A DNA stretch of 64,000 bases from Nitrospira sp. (lineage in GTDB: Bacteria > Nitrospirota > Nitrospiria > Nitrospirales > Nitrospiraceae). The stretch spans positions 1-64,000 of the forward strand of contig JAFEBL010000017.1 in the NCBI GenBank assembly GCA_018242665.1, in the 5' to 3' direction. The position numbers and the translations under genes were made by a program. This document shows positions 44,019 through 53,102 of this stretch, piece after piece. The notes under the pieces are model-generated. The model ran no database searches and was not told where the DNA came from. It saw nothing but the letters and a program-made list of their open reading frames with translations. Each line of letters starts with the position of its first letter. The first letter of the stretch is position 1.

Positions 44019-45218
44019 ATGTCGAATCAATGCAAAGTTGCAAGACTGGCAGGCGTGCTCGGGATCGTCGCCGTTCTGAGTACGGCAGGCTGCCTCTCCC
44101 CGCCCACGTTGAACCGCGCGGTCCTCGCCTATGACGAGGCCATCACGGATGCAATCTCGAAGCAATTGTTGATCAATATCGCCAGGGCCCACCATCACGA
44201 GCCGATTCACTTTACCGGTGTGGCCAACGTGGCTGCCACATTCGACTTCCGCGTGACAGCCGGAGCGACCCCGACCCTCACCGGCGAACATGGGCGCACC
44301 TTGATGCCCCTGTTCGGCGGGTCTATCGCGGAGAACCCCACGATCAGCATTGCGCCGATCGAAGGGGAAGAGTTCACCAAGCGGCTGCTGACGCCCTTCC
44401 AGGAAACCAAGCTCACATTGCTGCTGAGACAAGGGGTCGATATCGATCTGCTGCTCCGCCTCATGGCGAAGGAACTGCGCCTGAAAGACCACGGCCAGGA
44501 GGTGGCCTATCGAAACAGCCCCTCAGACAAGGCCGGGTACGAGATGTTTCGCAAGGTGGTGCTGCATCTGTCGGCTATTCAAGACGCCAACCGGCTCTAT
44601 GCGGAGGCGATGACGTTCGAACGCACCTGGACGATTCCCGCAGAATCCGTGACGGCGGAAGGCTTCGCCGCCCTGGAGCAACAATACCTGATCACCTACC
44701 TGCCTCAGCAGCGCACCTACACGCTCCGCAAACCGGTGTCGGGGCGCATCCTCATCACCAACTACGATCCCGCCACCCTTCCGCCTGCGGAACGGATTCG
44801 CTTGCACGAGACGGCCGACCAGCGACCCGCGAACGACGTGTCCTTCGATATCCGTCCTGGCTATCTGGGCGGAGAATGGCCGATGAGCGGCGATTTCAGA
44901 CTGCGCAGTTTCAATGCGATTTTGAATTTCTTGAGCCGGTCCGTCGATGAGGAACGCGAATATGCCGTCGACAAAGAGATCCGGACACCGCCGGTGGCGG
45001 AAAACCCCGTCCATACGATGGAGTTGTTGGTCTCGGATCGAGCCCCGGAGGCCTCGGACCTCTCCATTCGCTCCCATGGTCGCTATTATGCCGTCAACGG
45101 GGAAGGCCCGCTGGGCCGCTGGAATCGGGAAGCGTTCAAACTGCTGACGCAACTCTTTCAGATGACGGTCACCGAGATTCCACGCAGCGGCGTGCCCGGC
45201 ATCACCATCGCAAAATAG
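44019..45218 (+). CDS. Hypothetical envelope lipoprotein
   Basis: The 399-residue protein has a lipoprotein signal (VLSTAGCLSPP). The conserved front part contains NRAVLAYDEAITDAISKQLLINIARAHHHEPIHFTGVANVAATFDF, recognisable from hypothetical proteins of nitrifiers and gammaproteobacteria that have no assigned function. The rest is mixed alpha/beta with a MELLVSDRAPEASDLSI segment. AAGGA is 10 bases upstream of ATG. It lies divergent from the lipoprotein at 43026 over a 201-bp gap and just ahead of a DUF481 gene on the same strand. Confidence 0.75.
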   Translation: MSNQCKVARLAGVLGIVAVLSTAGCLSPPTLNRAVLAYDEAITDAISKQLLINIARAHHHEPIHFTGVANVAATFDFRVTAGATPTLTGEHGRTLMPLFGGSIAENPTISIAPIEGEEFTKRLLTPFQETKLTLLLRQGVDIDLLLRLMAKELRLKDHGQEVAYRNSPSDKAGYEMFRKVVLHLSAIQDANRLYAEAMTFERTWTIPAESVTAEGFAALEQQYLITYLPQQRTYTLRKPVSGRILITNYDPATLPPAERIRLHETADQRPANDVSFDIRPGYLGGEWPMSGDFRLRSFNAILNFLSRSVDEEREYAVDKEIRTPPVAENPVHTMELLVSDRAPEASDLSIRSHGRYYAVNGEGPLGRWNREAFKLLTQLFQMTVTEIPRSGVPGITIAK

Positions 45219-45349
45219 CCGCAACGGATTTTTTCACACCCTCCGCTTGCAACTGCCGAGGGCCCTCCAGTAGGGTGGCTGACGGAACAGGCCGCGGTTC
45301 CTCCGCTTCTCGCCGTGAGTTGCGAGCCCGCCAGTGTCCCTACACCTCC

Positions 45350-46372
45350 ATGTCCCAACACGCTGTCTATCACCGCCTGCTTCGGCAGGGCGCGCTCCTA
45401 GGCTTCATCCTCTGGGCCAGCCTTGCCTGGGCCGACGAGGTGCATTTGCAGAATGGAGATCGGCTGACGGGTACGATCGTCAAAATGGAGGAGCGGGTCC
45501 TGACCCTCCAGACCGACTATGGCGGCGAGATCAAGCTGGATTGGGGCAAAGTCGAACGATTGTCGTCGGCAAGCCCGCTCAGGCTCCTGGTGCCGGGCGC
45601 CTCGCGCGACGTGCTTCGCGAATTCTTCTATGGGGCGCAGGACCTGCAAGAGGCCAGCGAGCTCGGGCCGGACGGTCCCGTGCGGCTGACCGACGTGACG
45701 GCGATCAACCTGGAACCGCTCCGGGTGACAGGGACCATCACGGTCGGCGGCAACAGCACCACCGGCAATAGCAGCGCCAAGGCATTCAACAGCGCCGTCC
45801 GCATGACAATTCAGGCCTATCGTCAGCGGCTGTTGATCGAGGGCAAATACAACTATGGACAAGCGGGCGATCAAGTCACCGCCCGCAACTCACTGGCGAG
45901 CCTGAAACACAATTACTTTGTCAGCAAACAGGTCTTCATCGAAACATTCGGCATGCTGGAAAAAGATACCCTGCAGAACCTCCAACTCCGTTCCACGATC
46001 GGTAGCGGCTTGGGATATCAGTTCTATGAAACGGCTCGCACCACTCTCGCCGTCTCCGCCGGTCTCGCGCATGTGAACGAACATTTCACAAACAGCCCCA
46101 GTACGGAGACCCCTTCTGCACGGTGGAGTCTTCGGTGGGAGCATGGCCTCTGGCCGGATCGCGTCAAGATCTTTCATCGCCACGAAGCATTTTGGGACCT
46201 CAACGGCGGAAACGCCTTCCGCGTGAACGCAGACCAGGGCGTCCGCATCACCGTGTACAAGAATCTCTTCTTCAACGTGGAATACGACCTGCGGTTGAAC
46301 ACTCAGCCGGCCCCAGGTCGCAAAAAGACAGACGAATCCGTGATCTTTGGGGTGGGTTATGAACTCCGCTGA
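45350..46372 (+). CDS. DUF481 outer-membrane protein
   Basis: ATG 45350 gives a clean signal peptide (RQGALLGFILWASLAWADEV); an in-frame GTG at 45275 would extend it by 25 residues. The mature protein starts with the DUF481-associated VHLQNGDRLTGTIVKMEERVLTLQTDYGGEIKLDW, an SH3-like domain, then a beta-barrel with ITVGGNSTTGNSSAK and FFNVEYDLRLN near the end. The family is an outer-membrane barrel (YdiY-like) of unknown role. The 3' end overlaps the convergent flavoprotein gene by 16 bp. The start has no strong Shine-Dalgarno. Confidence 0.86.
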   Translation: MSQHAVYHRLLRQGALLGFILWASLAWADEVHLQNGDRLTGTIVKMEERVLTLQTDYGGEIKLDWGKVERLSSASPLRLLVPGASRDVLREFFYGAQDLQEASELGPDGPVRLTDVTAINLEPLRVTGTITVGGNSTTGNSSAKAFNSAVRMTIQAYRQRLLIEGKYNYGQAGDQVTARNSLASLKHNYFVSKQVFIETFGMLEKDTLQNLQLRSTIGSGLGYQFYETARTTLAVSAGLAHVNEHFTNSPSTETPSARWSLRWEHGLWPDRVKIFHRHEAFWDLNGGNAFRVNADQGVRITVYKNLFFNVEYDLRLNTQPAPGRKKTDESVIFGVGYELR

Positions 46373-47673
46373 GCCTTACCGGCTCGCGGCCATTCCTTCG
46401 CCAGATCAGCCGCCACGGCACGACCTGCCACCCGTCCGGTCGCCCAGGCCCATTGAAAATTGAACCCACCGATCCGGCCGTCGCAGTCAAGGACTTCTCC
46501 GACCAGATAGAGTCCGGGAACCAGCTTCGACTCCATCGTCCGGAAATTGACCTCTTCCAATGGCACTCCGCCGGCGGTGACTTCGGCAAAGTTCCACCCG
46601 CGATCACGCACGACGGGAAAACGAAAGCGGGTAAGGCCCGTCATCAGCCGGTCCCGAACAACGCGCGGCACCTGCGCGCAGGCCTGCTGCGGATCACCCC
46701 CGGCATGACGGCACAGTGCCTCGGCAAACCGCTCCGGCAACGAATCCGCAAGCACCTTCAGTAACGACCGGCGAGGATGTTGGGCGGCCTGCGCAAGAAA
46801 CCATTCTTTCGCCTGCTCCGCATGTCGGCCCGGAAGGAAGTTGCCGATGACCTCCGCCGTTTCACCTCGCGACCGGGCCAGACACCAGAAGCGACTGGCA
46901 TCCATCACGACTGGCCCACTGATGCCGACATGCGTCCAGAGGAGACTGCCTGCACGCCGATCGACCGATCGCCCTGCCACCAACGTTTGAATCTCCACGT
47001 CCTGCGACAGACCTGAGAGCTGCGCGTGAAAGCAATGCTCATCCAGCAGCAACGCCACCAATGCCGGCACGGTCGGCGTGACGTGATGCCCCAGATGCCG
47101 CACCAGCTCGTACCCCGCTCCGTCGCTTCCGGTTCGCGGCAACGACTGCCCACCGGTGGCCAGGATGACGCGACGCGCAGGCGTCTCTCCATGCTGATGG
47201 CGGATCACAAACCGTGGCAGACCCACTGTCTCGTGCTGTTCCGATTCGTTTCTACGCTCAATGCCCGCGACCCGATGCCCCGGCCGGATGACCAAGCCCA
47301 GTTCACGACCTCGCCTCGTAAGGGCGTCGAGCACTGTCCTGGCCTTATCGGTCACCGGAAACAACTTGCCGGTCTCCTCACGCTTCAGTTCGACACCGAG
47401 CGAGGCAAACCATGCAACGGTATCCTGCACCGGAAACGCCGCGAGCACATTCCGAACGAGGTGCCGAGTGCCGAAAAAATCTTCCGGCGTGACGACATCA
47501 TGGGTGACGTTGCAACGGCCTCCGCCCGAAACGAGAATTTTGGCCCCGATGCTCGTGGCCCCGTCCAACAATTCAACCCTGAGGTCTGGTTGAAGCTCAG
47601 CCGCAAAAATCCCGGCCGCCAAACCGGCCGCGCCCGCCCCGATCACACAAATATCCGCCACCGGCTCTGCCAT
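46357..47673 (-). CDS. HI0933/YhiN-family flavoprotein
   Basis: The 438-residue protein starts with the FAD-binding ADICVIGAGAAGLAAGIFAAE loop, contains the HI0933 pattern GAKILVSGGGRCNVTH, LATGGQSLPRTGSDGAGYE, and the C-terminal GLYLVGEVLDCDGRIGGFNFQWAWATGRVAGRAVA. The physiological electron partners are unknown; members include a bacterial dehydrogenase subset (BaiN-like). GAGG is close upstream of ATG. A second gene of the same superfamily lies at 53103-54341. Confidence 0.9.
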   Translation of the reverse strand: MAEPVADICVIGAGAAGLAAGIFAAELQPDLRVELLDGATSIGAKILVSGGGRCNVTHDVVTPEDFFGTRHLVRNVLAAFPVQDTVAWFASLGVELKREETGKLFPVTDKARTVLDALTRRGRELGLVIRPGHRVAGIERRNESEQHETVGLPRFVIRHQHGETPARRVILATGGQSLPRTGSDGAGYELVRHLGHHVTPTVPALVALLLDEHCFHAQLSGLSQDVEIQTLVAGRSVDRRAGSLLWTHVGISGPVVMDASRFWCLARSRGETAEVIGNFLPGRHAEQAKEWFLAQAAQHPRRSLLKVLADSLPERFAEALCRHAGGDPQQACAQVPRVVRDRLMTGLTRFRFPVVRDRGWNFAEVTAGGVPLEEVNFRTMESKLVPGLYLVGEVLDCDGRIGGFNFQWAWATGRVAGRAVAADLAKEWPRAGKAQRSS

Positions 47674-47772
47674 CTGACCTCGTCAACAACTGCTTCATTC
47701 TGCCGCCGCATGATGCCCGTTGCGAACGGGGCACGCAATCCCAAAACTCGGCATGGAAACCGGAGCCACACT

Positions 47773-48147
47773 ATGCCAAGATCCGAGACGATGTTCATGG
47801 AGACGCGATACCTGCGACAACCCATGCGCCCATTCCACCGGTGGTACCTGATCCTACCGATGCTGCTGCTGTGCCTCTCTACCGGCTGCTTAATGCCCAT
47901 GGCCTCGACCGTCCCGGACAGTCCCAAAGATCCGGTGATTTCCACGAACGTCGAAGCGAAGTTCGCCGAAGACCAGCAGGGCGGACTTTCCGGGATCATC
48001 GTGACCACTGAAAACGGCATCGTGACGCTGACCGGCACGGTGCAGAAGGCCGAGCGCAAGGCAAAAGCCGCCGAATTGGCGCGGCAAGTGAAGGGGGTGA
48101 GGCGGGTGAAAAACGATCTGGATATTCACGCCGACGCTGCACCGTGA
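47773..48147 (+). CDS. BON-domain lipoprotein
   Basis: ATG 47773 is best placed (GGAG eight bases upstream), though ATGs at 47791, 47797 and 47824 are possible; the frame is open much further upstream but is antisense to the flavoprotein gene there. The 124-residue protein has a lipobox (LSTGCLMP) after a hydrophobic stretch and a BON domain (about 55-120, IVTTENGIVTLTGTVQKAERKAKAAELARQVKGVRRVKNDLDI). BON domains bind phospholipid or peptidoglycan-associated partners in the envelope. Confidence 0.87.
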   Translation: MPRSETMFMETRYLRQPMRPFHRWYLILPMLLLCLSTGCLMPMASTVPDSPKDPVISTNVEAKFAEDQQGGLSGIIVTTENGIVTLTGTVQKAERKAKAAELARQVKGVRRVKNDLDIHADAAP

Positions 48148-48169
48148 AGAGTGCCGCCTGAGCCGAGCG

Positions 48170-51100
48170 TCAGAACGCGTCTTCCACGTCCGTGATGCCC
48201 TCTTCCGCCATCGAGAAGGCTTTTTGCGGGAACGTCATGGCGTTGACCATAATATCGAAAGCCAACTGGGCCGTTCCCTTCACGCCGGTTATCAGCGATT
48301 CCACTGGAAGATAGCGCAACTGCGGATTGTTCGCCGATCCCTTCAGCTCAAACACAGCAGTATCAAATCCCTGACGATCGCCTGACAGCAGGGTTCCGAA
48401 CAGGGGAATCCGTTTCAAGAGCGCGGAATAGGATCCGAGCGGGCTGACCGCCAACACCATATCGAATTCATCCGCCAGGATGTCATAGCGCCCCGTTCCG
48501 CTGATCTTGAGCACGGGACTGTCGAGCAGAAATTCCTTCGTGTGGATCACGCCGTTGTTGAGAGCCCCCCGGAGCTTGAGCCGATCGAACGGCATGCCGT
48601 CTTTGTCGAAGTTCACCTGCCCCTCCAGCACAGCCGGAAGATTCAACACCGACAGCAGCGTAGACAACACCGGATGTTGATACATATGCCCGTCCTCGAC
48701 AAGGATTTGAACCGGCTGCCGACTGGTGAGGGCTGCAGGTAGAAGCATCCCTCGCTCGAATTCCGCCTGAACCTTCCCCGACGTGGTCAACCAGCCTGAC
48801 AGGACTGGCTTCGCCTGAAACTGCGAGAGGACCCGCTCGACCTGAATGCCGCTGGCCCGGAAGATGCTGCGAGCCTGTTCCATCTGTCCATTCTTCGTGC
48901 GGATCTTCACCTGGCCGCCGAGCTGGCCCTCGTTCGTATCTCCGCTGATCCGTTCCACCGTCAGCAGTCCATGATCCCAGGTAATCTTGGTCGAGAGATC
49001 GGTCAGCAGAAACTTGTTGTAATACACGTGATCGGCAAACAGAAACGCATTCAGCGTGGCATCCGTCCAGAGATGGGATGAAGATCGCTGTCGGGCCGCC
49101 GGCAACGGGCTCGACCGAGACGGTTCGAATGCCGCGAGATCAATTTGCGACGACTCCACGACGAGGCGAGCCTTCGGATGGTCGGCCCATTGGGCAATCG
49201 AGCCGGATATCCGGAGATCACTCGCGCCCACGTGGAACGCCATGCGGGGAATATGAATTCGATCTTGATCAAACTGCAGCGTCACAAACGCGTTGCGAAT
49301 CGGTTCATCGAGGTTCTCCGCCTTGATCGTGCCGTCATCGAATCTGATCTGTCCCCATGTACGCCAGGAGGCACGGTCGTTGATTCGGCCTTCCATATCA
49401 AGGGTGGCATCCAGCGTTCCGGCCCGCAGGGGACCCAGAACGATGCCTTTCGGAAGCCTGCCGACGGCAATCCGACCGGACGACACGTGCGCCGAAAACG
49501 CCTTCTCCCCGGCTAAGTCGATGGCCCCGGATCCTGAAATCATGACCGGAGGAAACCTGAGGCCGACATGCCGGACCACTAACCGCTTGTCCGGGGAAAG
49601 ATGCCCTTCGAAATCGATGGCGGCGGGAGCCTGCAACGGTTTGGTCAGCCAATGCTGCAGGCGTAAGCCGGCCGGCCCCAGATCAATACTGCCTTTGATA
49701 CGTGGAGATCCGGCGACGCCCGTCACGACTGCGCGCAAGCGAATGGTACCGTCCATCTCCGGAATCAATGCTTCCTGGGCGTGCTCCGCCGACCACGCTT
49801 GCACCGTCGCCGCCTCCATGCTCATCGTCAACGTCATATTGGAATAGGCTTTGCCCTCCGTCATGGTCACTGCCCCCTGAGCCTGAAAGGCGGCCGGTCC
49901 CAGCCATCCGGTCAGATGCTCGATCGTCACGACGGTCGGTGTAATAGTGCCGTGCGCTTCGACCTGTCGCACAGAAACCGGGAACAGCGCACTGCGGCCT
50001 CCAACACGCTGGAGCCGAAAATTGGCCGCCACCAACGCGAGCGGCTGCCCACTGAGCGGTCGCCCCATCACATGGGCCTGCAACTCCACATCGCCGGTCG
50101 GTTCTTCCAAGTCAATGGCCAGATTTTGCAATACCGGAAACTCTTCCAGGCGACCCATCGCCGCCACCAGCCCGGCCACTGGCGCCGTGCCGGTGATATT
50201 CACATCGATATGCGGATCGGTCATCCACTGGGTGATCAACAAATCCTTCCCCATCAACCTGATCGGGCCGCATTGTGCGCGTACCTCTGTCATACGCAGG
50301 TGATCGGTATCAAACACCATGTTCACGGACAGCGCCTCGACGGGAGGGTCCTGTAGACGACGCGTGAACCGGCCGTTTCGAATCGCCAGTGTGCCGTTCA
50401 TGTGCGGAGGTCTCTCGGAGCTGATGTCGCCGGCAATCGACAAGGATTGTAGGGTGATCACGCCCTCCACCCCATGGTCCGCGAACTGCGCCCGTAACTC
50501 AGTCGATACCCAGGCGGAGGGCAGCTCACTCAGGAGGCGCGCGGCCGTCACCGAGGACGCGGACAGCGTCGATGAAAATCGTGCCTGTGTCGTCCCGATA
50601 CCCTGCACGGCCCCGGAGCCCTGTACGGAGACATCCGCGAACTCGGCTCTCACCTCGTCGGCCAGCAGATCATATCCCGCCGCTCCTGGCTTCCAACGCA
50701 GGTGGGCCGTCAGCTGCGCTGGCTGAGAAAACCCATCGGTGATCCGGCCGTCCCCCATCCAGGAGGACAATACCTGCCGCACATTCAGCTGATGGAGCCG
50801 CAGATCCCCTTCTGCCTGTATCCCTTCACCTTCGCCGTTTTGCGTAACTGAACCGTCCCAGAGGAACGCCGCACGCGCGCCTGCCTGCGGAAGCTCTCCC
50901 GAAAGAGACAGCGTCGCGCGACGGCCCAACATGTCGCTCGATAACGCAGCCTGCGTCACGATGATGTTTACGGGCGTGGACGGAGAAACCGATTCATCGA
51001 CGAGCGTCACCATTCCTTCAACCACGAGCAGATTCCTCACGACCTGCAACAATGCAAGCGGCGCAGTCGGTTCTGAAGGCGCGCGTGAGGGATGCTCATT

Positions 51101-51508
51101 GCCTATGGCCCAATCCCCGTTCGGCGACCGGCGAAGGGTCACGTGAGGCCGGTCGATGACCAGCTCCTTGACGACGATGCGTCCATCCAGCAGCGACATC
51201 CACTGCAGCGCGATGTCCATCTGCTCCGCAAACACCAATGGTTCTGCGGAAGCAGAGGCGTAGAGCCGGGGCTGCATCAGTGTCACCCGAGGCGATGGGA
51301 AGATCTCGACATGCGATTGCTCGATGGAGATCCGATGTCCCGTCCGCGCTTCGAACTCCTGAAGCAAGGCCGCCATCCCTGCCGGACGATTCACCAGCCA
51401 GGGCAAAACCAGGACCATCCCCACAGAGAGGATCACCAGAAAAACCAGCATCAGGAGGATGAACCGGCCTATCTGTTTTCGTGACGACGGGACGATGGGA
51501 TGACTCAT
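48170..51508 (-). CDS. AsmA-like large envelope protein
   Basis: ATG 51508 has AAGGAG nine bases upstream; the frame extends further without one. The 1112-residue protein has one N-terminal membrane anchor (about 14-36) followed by long beta-rich periplasmic repeats with the AsmA-typical start (LLQEFEARTGHRISIEQSHVEIFPSPRVTLMQPRLYAS), a mid region with many IDV-type strands, and the C-terminal GTGRYDILADEFDMVLAVSPLGSYSALLKRIPLFGTLLSGDRQGF, which is the AsmA C-terminal motif. AsmA/TamB/YhdP-type proteins are implicated in lipid transport to the outer membrane. The size suggests a long bridge. Confidence 0.88.
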   Translation of the reverse strand: MSHPIVPSSRKQIGRFILLMLVFLVILSVGMVLVLPWLVNRPAGMAALLQEFEARTGHRISIEQSHVEIFPSPRVTLMQPRLYASASAEPLVFAEQMDIALQWMSLLDGRIVVKELVIDRPHVTLRRSPNGDWAIGNEHPSRAPSEPTAPLALLQVVRNLLVVEGMVTLVDESVSPSTPVNIIVTQAALSSDMLGRRATLSLSGELPQAGARAAFLWDGSVTQNGEGEGIQAEGDLRLHQLNVRQVLSSWMGDGRITDGFSQPAQLTAHLRWKPGAAGYDLLADEVRAEFADVSVQGSGAVQGIGTTQARFSSTLSASSVTAARLLSELPSAWVSTELRAQFADHGVEGVITLQSLSIAGDISSERPPHMNGTLAIRNGRFTRRLQDPPVEALSVNMVFDTDHLRMTEVRAQCGPIRLMGKDLLITQWMTDPHIDVNITGTAPVAGLVAAMGRLEEFPVLQNLAIDLEEPTGDVELQAHVMGRPLSGQPLALVAANFRLQRVGGRSALFPVSVRQVEAHGTITPTVVTIEHLTGWLGPAAFQAQGAVTMTEGKAYSNMTLTMSMEAATVQAWSAEHAQEALIPEMDGTIRLRAVVTGVAGSPRIKGSIDLGPAGLRLQHWLTKPLQAPAAIDFEGHLSPDKRLVVRHVGLRFPPVMISGSGAIDLAGEKAFSAHVSSGRIAVGRLPKGIVLGPLRAGTLDATLDMEGRINDRASWRTWGQIRFDDGTIKAENLDEPIRNAFVTLQFDQDRIHIPRMAFHVGASDLRISGSIAQWADHPKARLVVESSQIDLAAFEPSRSSPLPAARQRSSSHLWTDATLNAFLFADHVYYNKFLLTDLSTKITWDHGLLTVERISGDTNEGQLGGQVKIRTKNGQMEQARSIFRASGIQVERVLSQFQAKPVLSGWLTTSGKVQAEFERGMLLPAALTSRQPVQILVEDGHMYQHPVLSTLLSVLNLPAVLEGQVNFDKDGMPFDRLKLRGALNNGVIHTKEFLLDSPVLKISGTGRYDILADEFDMVLAVSPLGSYSALLKRIPLFGTLLSGDRQGFDTAVFELKGSANNPQLRYLPVESLITGVKGTAQLAFDIMVNAMTFPQKAFSMAEEGITDVEDAF

Positions 51509-51651
51509 GCCGGACAGCTCCTTCGTTCCACTGTACGCAGCGGAACGAGGCGGACACAAGTCGCAGTTCCCAGGAGAAACTGAGCTGACCAGGCTATGGT
51601 ACACTCCACGCCCGACAGTATTGGCATAACCTCCTCATGACGTGAGACCCG

Positions 51652-52434
51652 ATGGCCGGATCTCTTCTTCGCATCGCCTGCTTACACCTGGCCCCGGTTC
51701 CTGGAGCCATCGCGCAGAACCGCCACCTCCTCACCCAGGCCATCACCAAGGCGGCCTGCTCCGGAGCTGGTTGGATCATCACCCCGGAACTGGCGGTCAG
51801 CGGCTACACCTTTGCCGATACGCTCGGGACCGATTGGATCGAGCCTCAGCCAGACCATTGGATGAGCAGAATCTGCCGCCTCGCCGCTCGACTCCGGGTC
51901 ACGCTGTTCCTGTCGCACCCGGAAAAAGATCCGCGCTCCCGGCAACTCTACAACACGGTCTTCGCGATCGGCCCCGATGGCCGCATTGCGGGCAGCCACA
52001 GGAAGATCAACGCATTGCGCGTCGGGTCCGAGGCCTGGTCCACCCCAGGCACAGACGCGGCTGCGTTTCGCCTAGCGCCATTCGGCCGCGTCGGCCTCCT
52101 CATCTGCGCCGATGCCTATACCCCGGGAATTGCCAAGAGTCTGAAAGCGCAGGGGGCCACTGTCCTCGTGTCTTCGGCTGCCTGGGCGCCGGGACTCCAC
52201 GGCCCGAACGGCGAGTGGGAACGCTGCACGAAAGACACGGGATTGCCGCTGTTCGTCTGCAATCGAACCGGGCAGGACCGCACCCTCGACTTCAGAAGGG
52301 CGGAAAGCGTGGTGGCTCACGATGGGAAGCGGCTCCTATCGCTCTCGTGCGAACAGTCCGCCATTTTTCTGATCGAATGGAACCTGAGGTCGGGGGCGCT
52401 GGCCGCCCCGAACGCTCGGCGCATTCTGCTCTAG
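51652..52434 (+). CDS. Nitrilase-family carbon-nitrogen hydrolase
   Basis: The 260-residue protein has the Glu-Lys-Cys triad: Glu46 in PELAVSG, Lys118 in HRKIN and Cys152 in LLICADAY. The family hydrolyses amides or nitriles; Nit1/Nit2-type members act on small omega-amides. ATG 51652 has no strong ribosome site. It is divergent from the AsmA-like gene. The preceding 130 bp carry no obvious regulator site, and the following 121 bp contain repeats. Confidence 0.9.
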   Translation: MAGSLLRIACLHLAPVPGAIAQNRHLLTQAITKAACSGAGWIITPELAVSGYTFADTLGTDWIEPQPDHWMSRICRLAARLRVTLFLSHPEKDPRSRQLYNTVFAIGPDGRIAGSHRKINALRVGSEAWSTPGTDAAAFRLAPFGRVGLLICADAYTPGIAKSLKAQGATVLVSSAAWAPGLHGPNGEWERCTKDTGLPLFVCNRTGQDRTLDFRRAESVVAHDGKRLLSLSCEQSAIFLIEWNLRSGALAAPNARRILL

Positions 52435-52455
52435 CACCTCAGTGCAGCGCATTGC

Positions 52456-52529
52456 CGTATCTCGTCGCTCGTATCTCGTATTTCGTCACACACCATCTCG
52501 TATGGACGAGATACGCTTCACGTTTCACG
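52456..52529. repeat. CGTATCTCGT / CTTCACGTTTCACG dispersed repeat cluster
   Basis: Two direct copies of CGTATCTCGT (52456-52465 and 52470-52479) are followed by an inverted copy (ACGAGATACG at 52506-52515) and then CTTCACGTTTCACG (52516-52529). The last 14 bases match 13 of 14 positions of a repeat at 61989-62002. This looks like a mobile or slippage-born repeat of the kind seen in Nitrospira intergenic regions. It lies between the nitrilase gene and the convergent hydrolase gene. Confidence 0.7.
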
Positions 52530-52555
52530 AGAGACGAACGCAGACATCGAGCCGA

Positions 52556-53086
52556 TTAGGACGACTTCAGCAATGCGTCCAATAGGGCTAGCCCGTCAGG
52601 CCATTCCCCAAGGTCGCTCTCGGCATTGATGTGGCCAATCGCGCCGGCCTCGGCGAAAGCACTGCCCCAATCAGCCGCGCATCGCTTGGCGTAGTCCACA
52701 GATCCGAAGGGGTCGTTGCTGCTGGCAACCACGAGACTGGGGAAGGGCAGTCTGCCAGATGGAACCGTTTCAAACCCACGCGCTGTCGCAGGAAACGCGG
52801 GGGCCTGCGGATCAGGCGGCGCCACCAGCAGGGCCGCGCGAATGGGAACCGAAGCGCGTGTTGCCAAGTGCGCAACCAGCAGGCAGCCCATGCTATGGGC
52901 GATCAGGACCGTCGGCTGAGGTCGCACGGCCATTGCAGCATCGAATCCTCGCAGCCACTCCTCCAGCACCGGACGATCCCAATCCCGTTGCTGCATCCGT
53001 CTCCAGTGGGGATGGTGCTGCATCCAGAGGCTCTGCCAATGCTGTGGCCCGGAATCACCGATGCCCGGGACGATCAGCGCCACCAC
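52556..53086 (-). CDS. RBBP9/YdeN-type serine hydrolase
   Basis: The GTG at 53086 is chosen because the preceding flavoprotein gene ends at 53103, and because the family begins with LIVPGIGDSGPQHWQ, as here. It has 176 residues with the nucleophile in AHSMGCLL, an acidic residue after VVASSNDPFGS and a C-terminal histidine in GHINAESDLGEW. This fits the alpha/beta hydrolase triad. The frame is open upstream, but that part overlaps the flavoprotein. No substrate is evident. Confidence 0.85.
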   Translation of the reverse strand: MVALIVPGIGDSGPQHWQSLWMQHHPHWRRMQQRDWDRPVLEEWLRGFDAAMAVRPQPTVLIAHSMGCLLVAHLATRASVPIRAALLVAPPDPQAPAFPATARGFETVPSGRLPFPSLVVASSNDPFGSVDYAKRCAADWGSAFAEAGAIGHINAESDLGEWPDGLALLDALLKSS

Positions 53087-53102
53087 CCCGTCAGTTGCTA
53101 CA

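Noticed and set aside
45224-45240. T-run after the 399-residue lipoprotein gene
   Set aside because: There is no convincing stem before the T6 run, so I do not call a terminator.
47026-47772. 5' extension of the BON-domain gene
   Set aside because: It is antisense to the flavoprotein and lacks a signal; the lipoprotein start near 47773 is consistent with its signal peptide and ribosome site.
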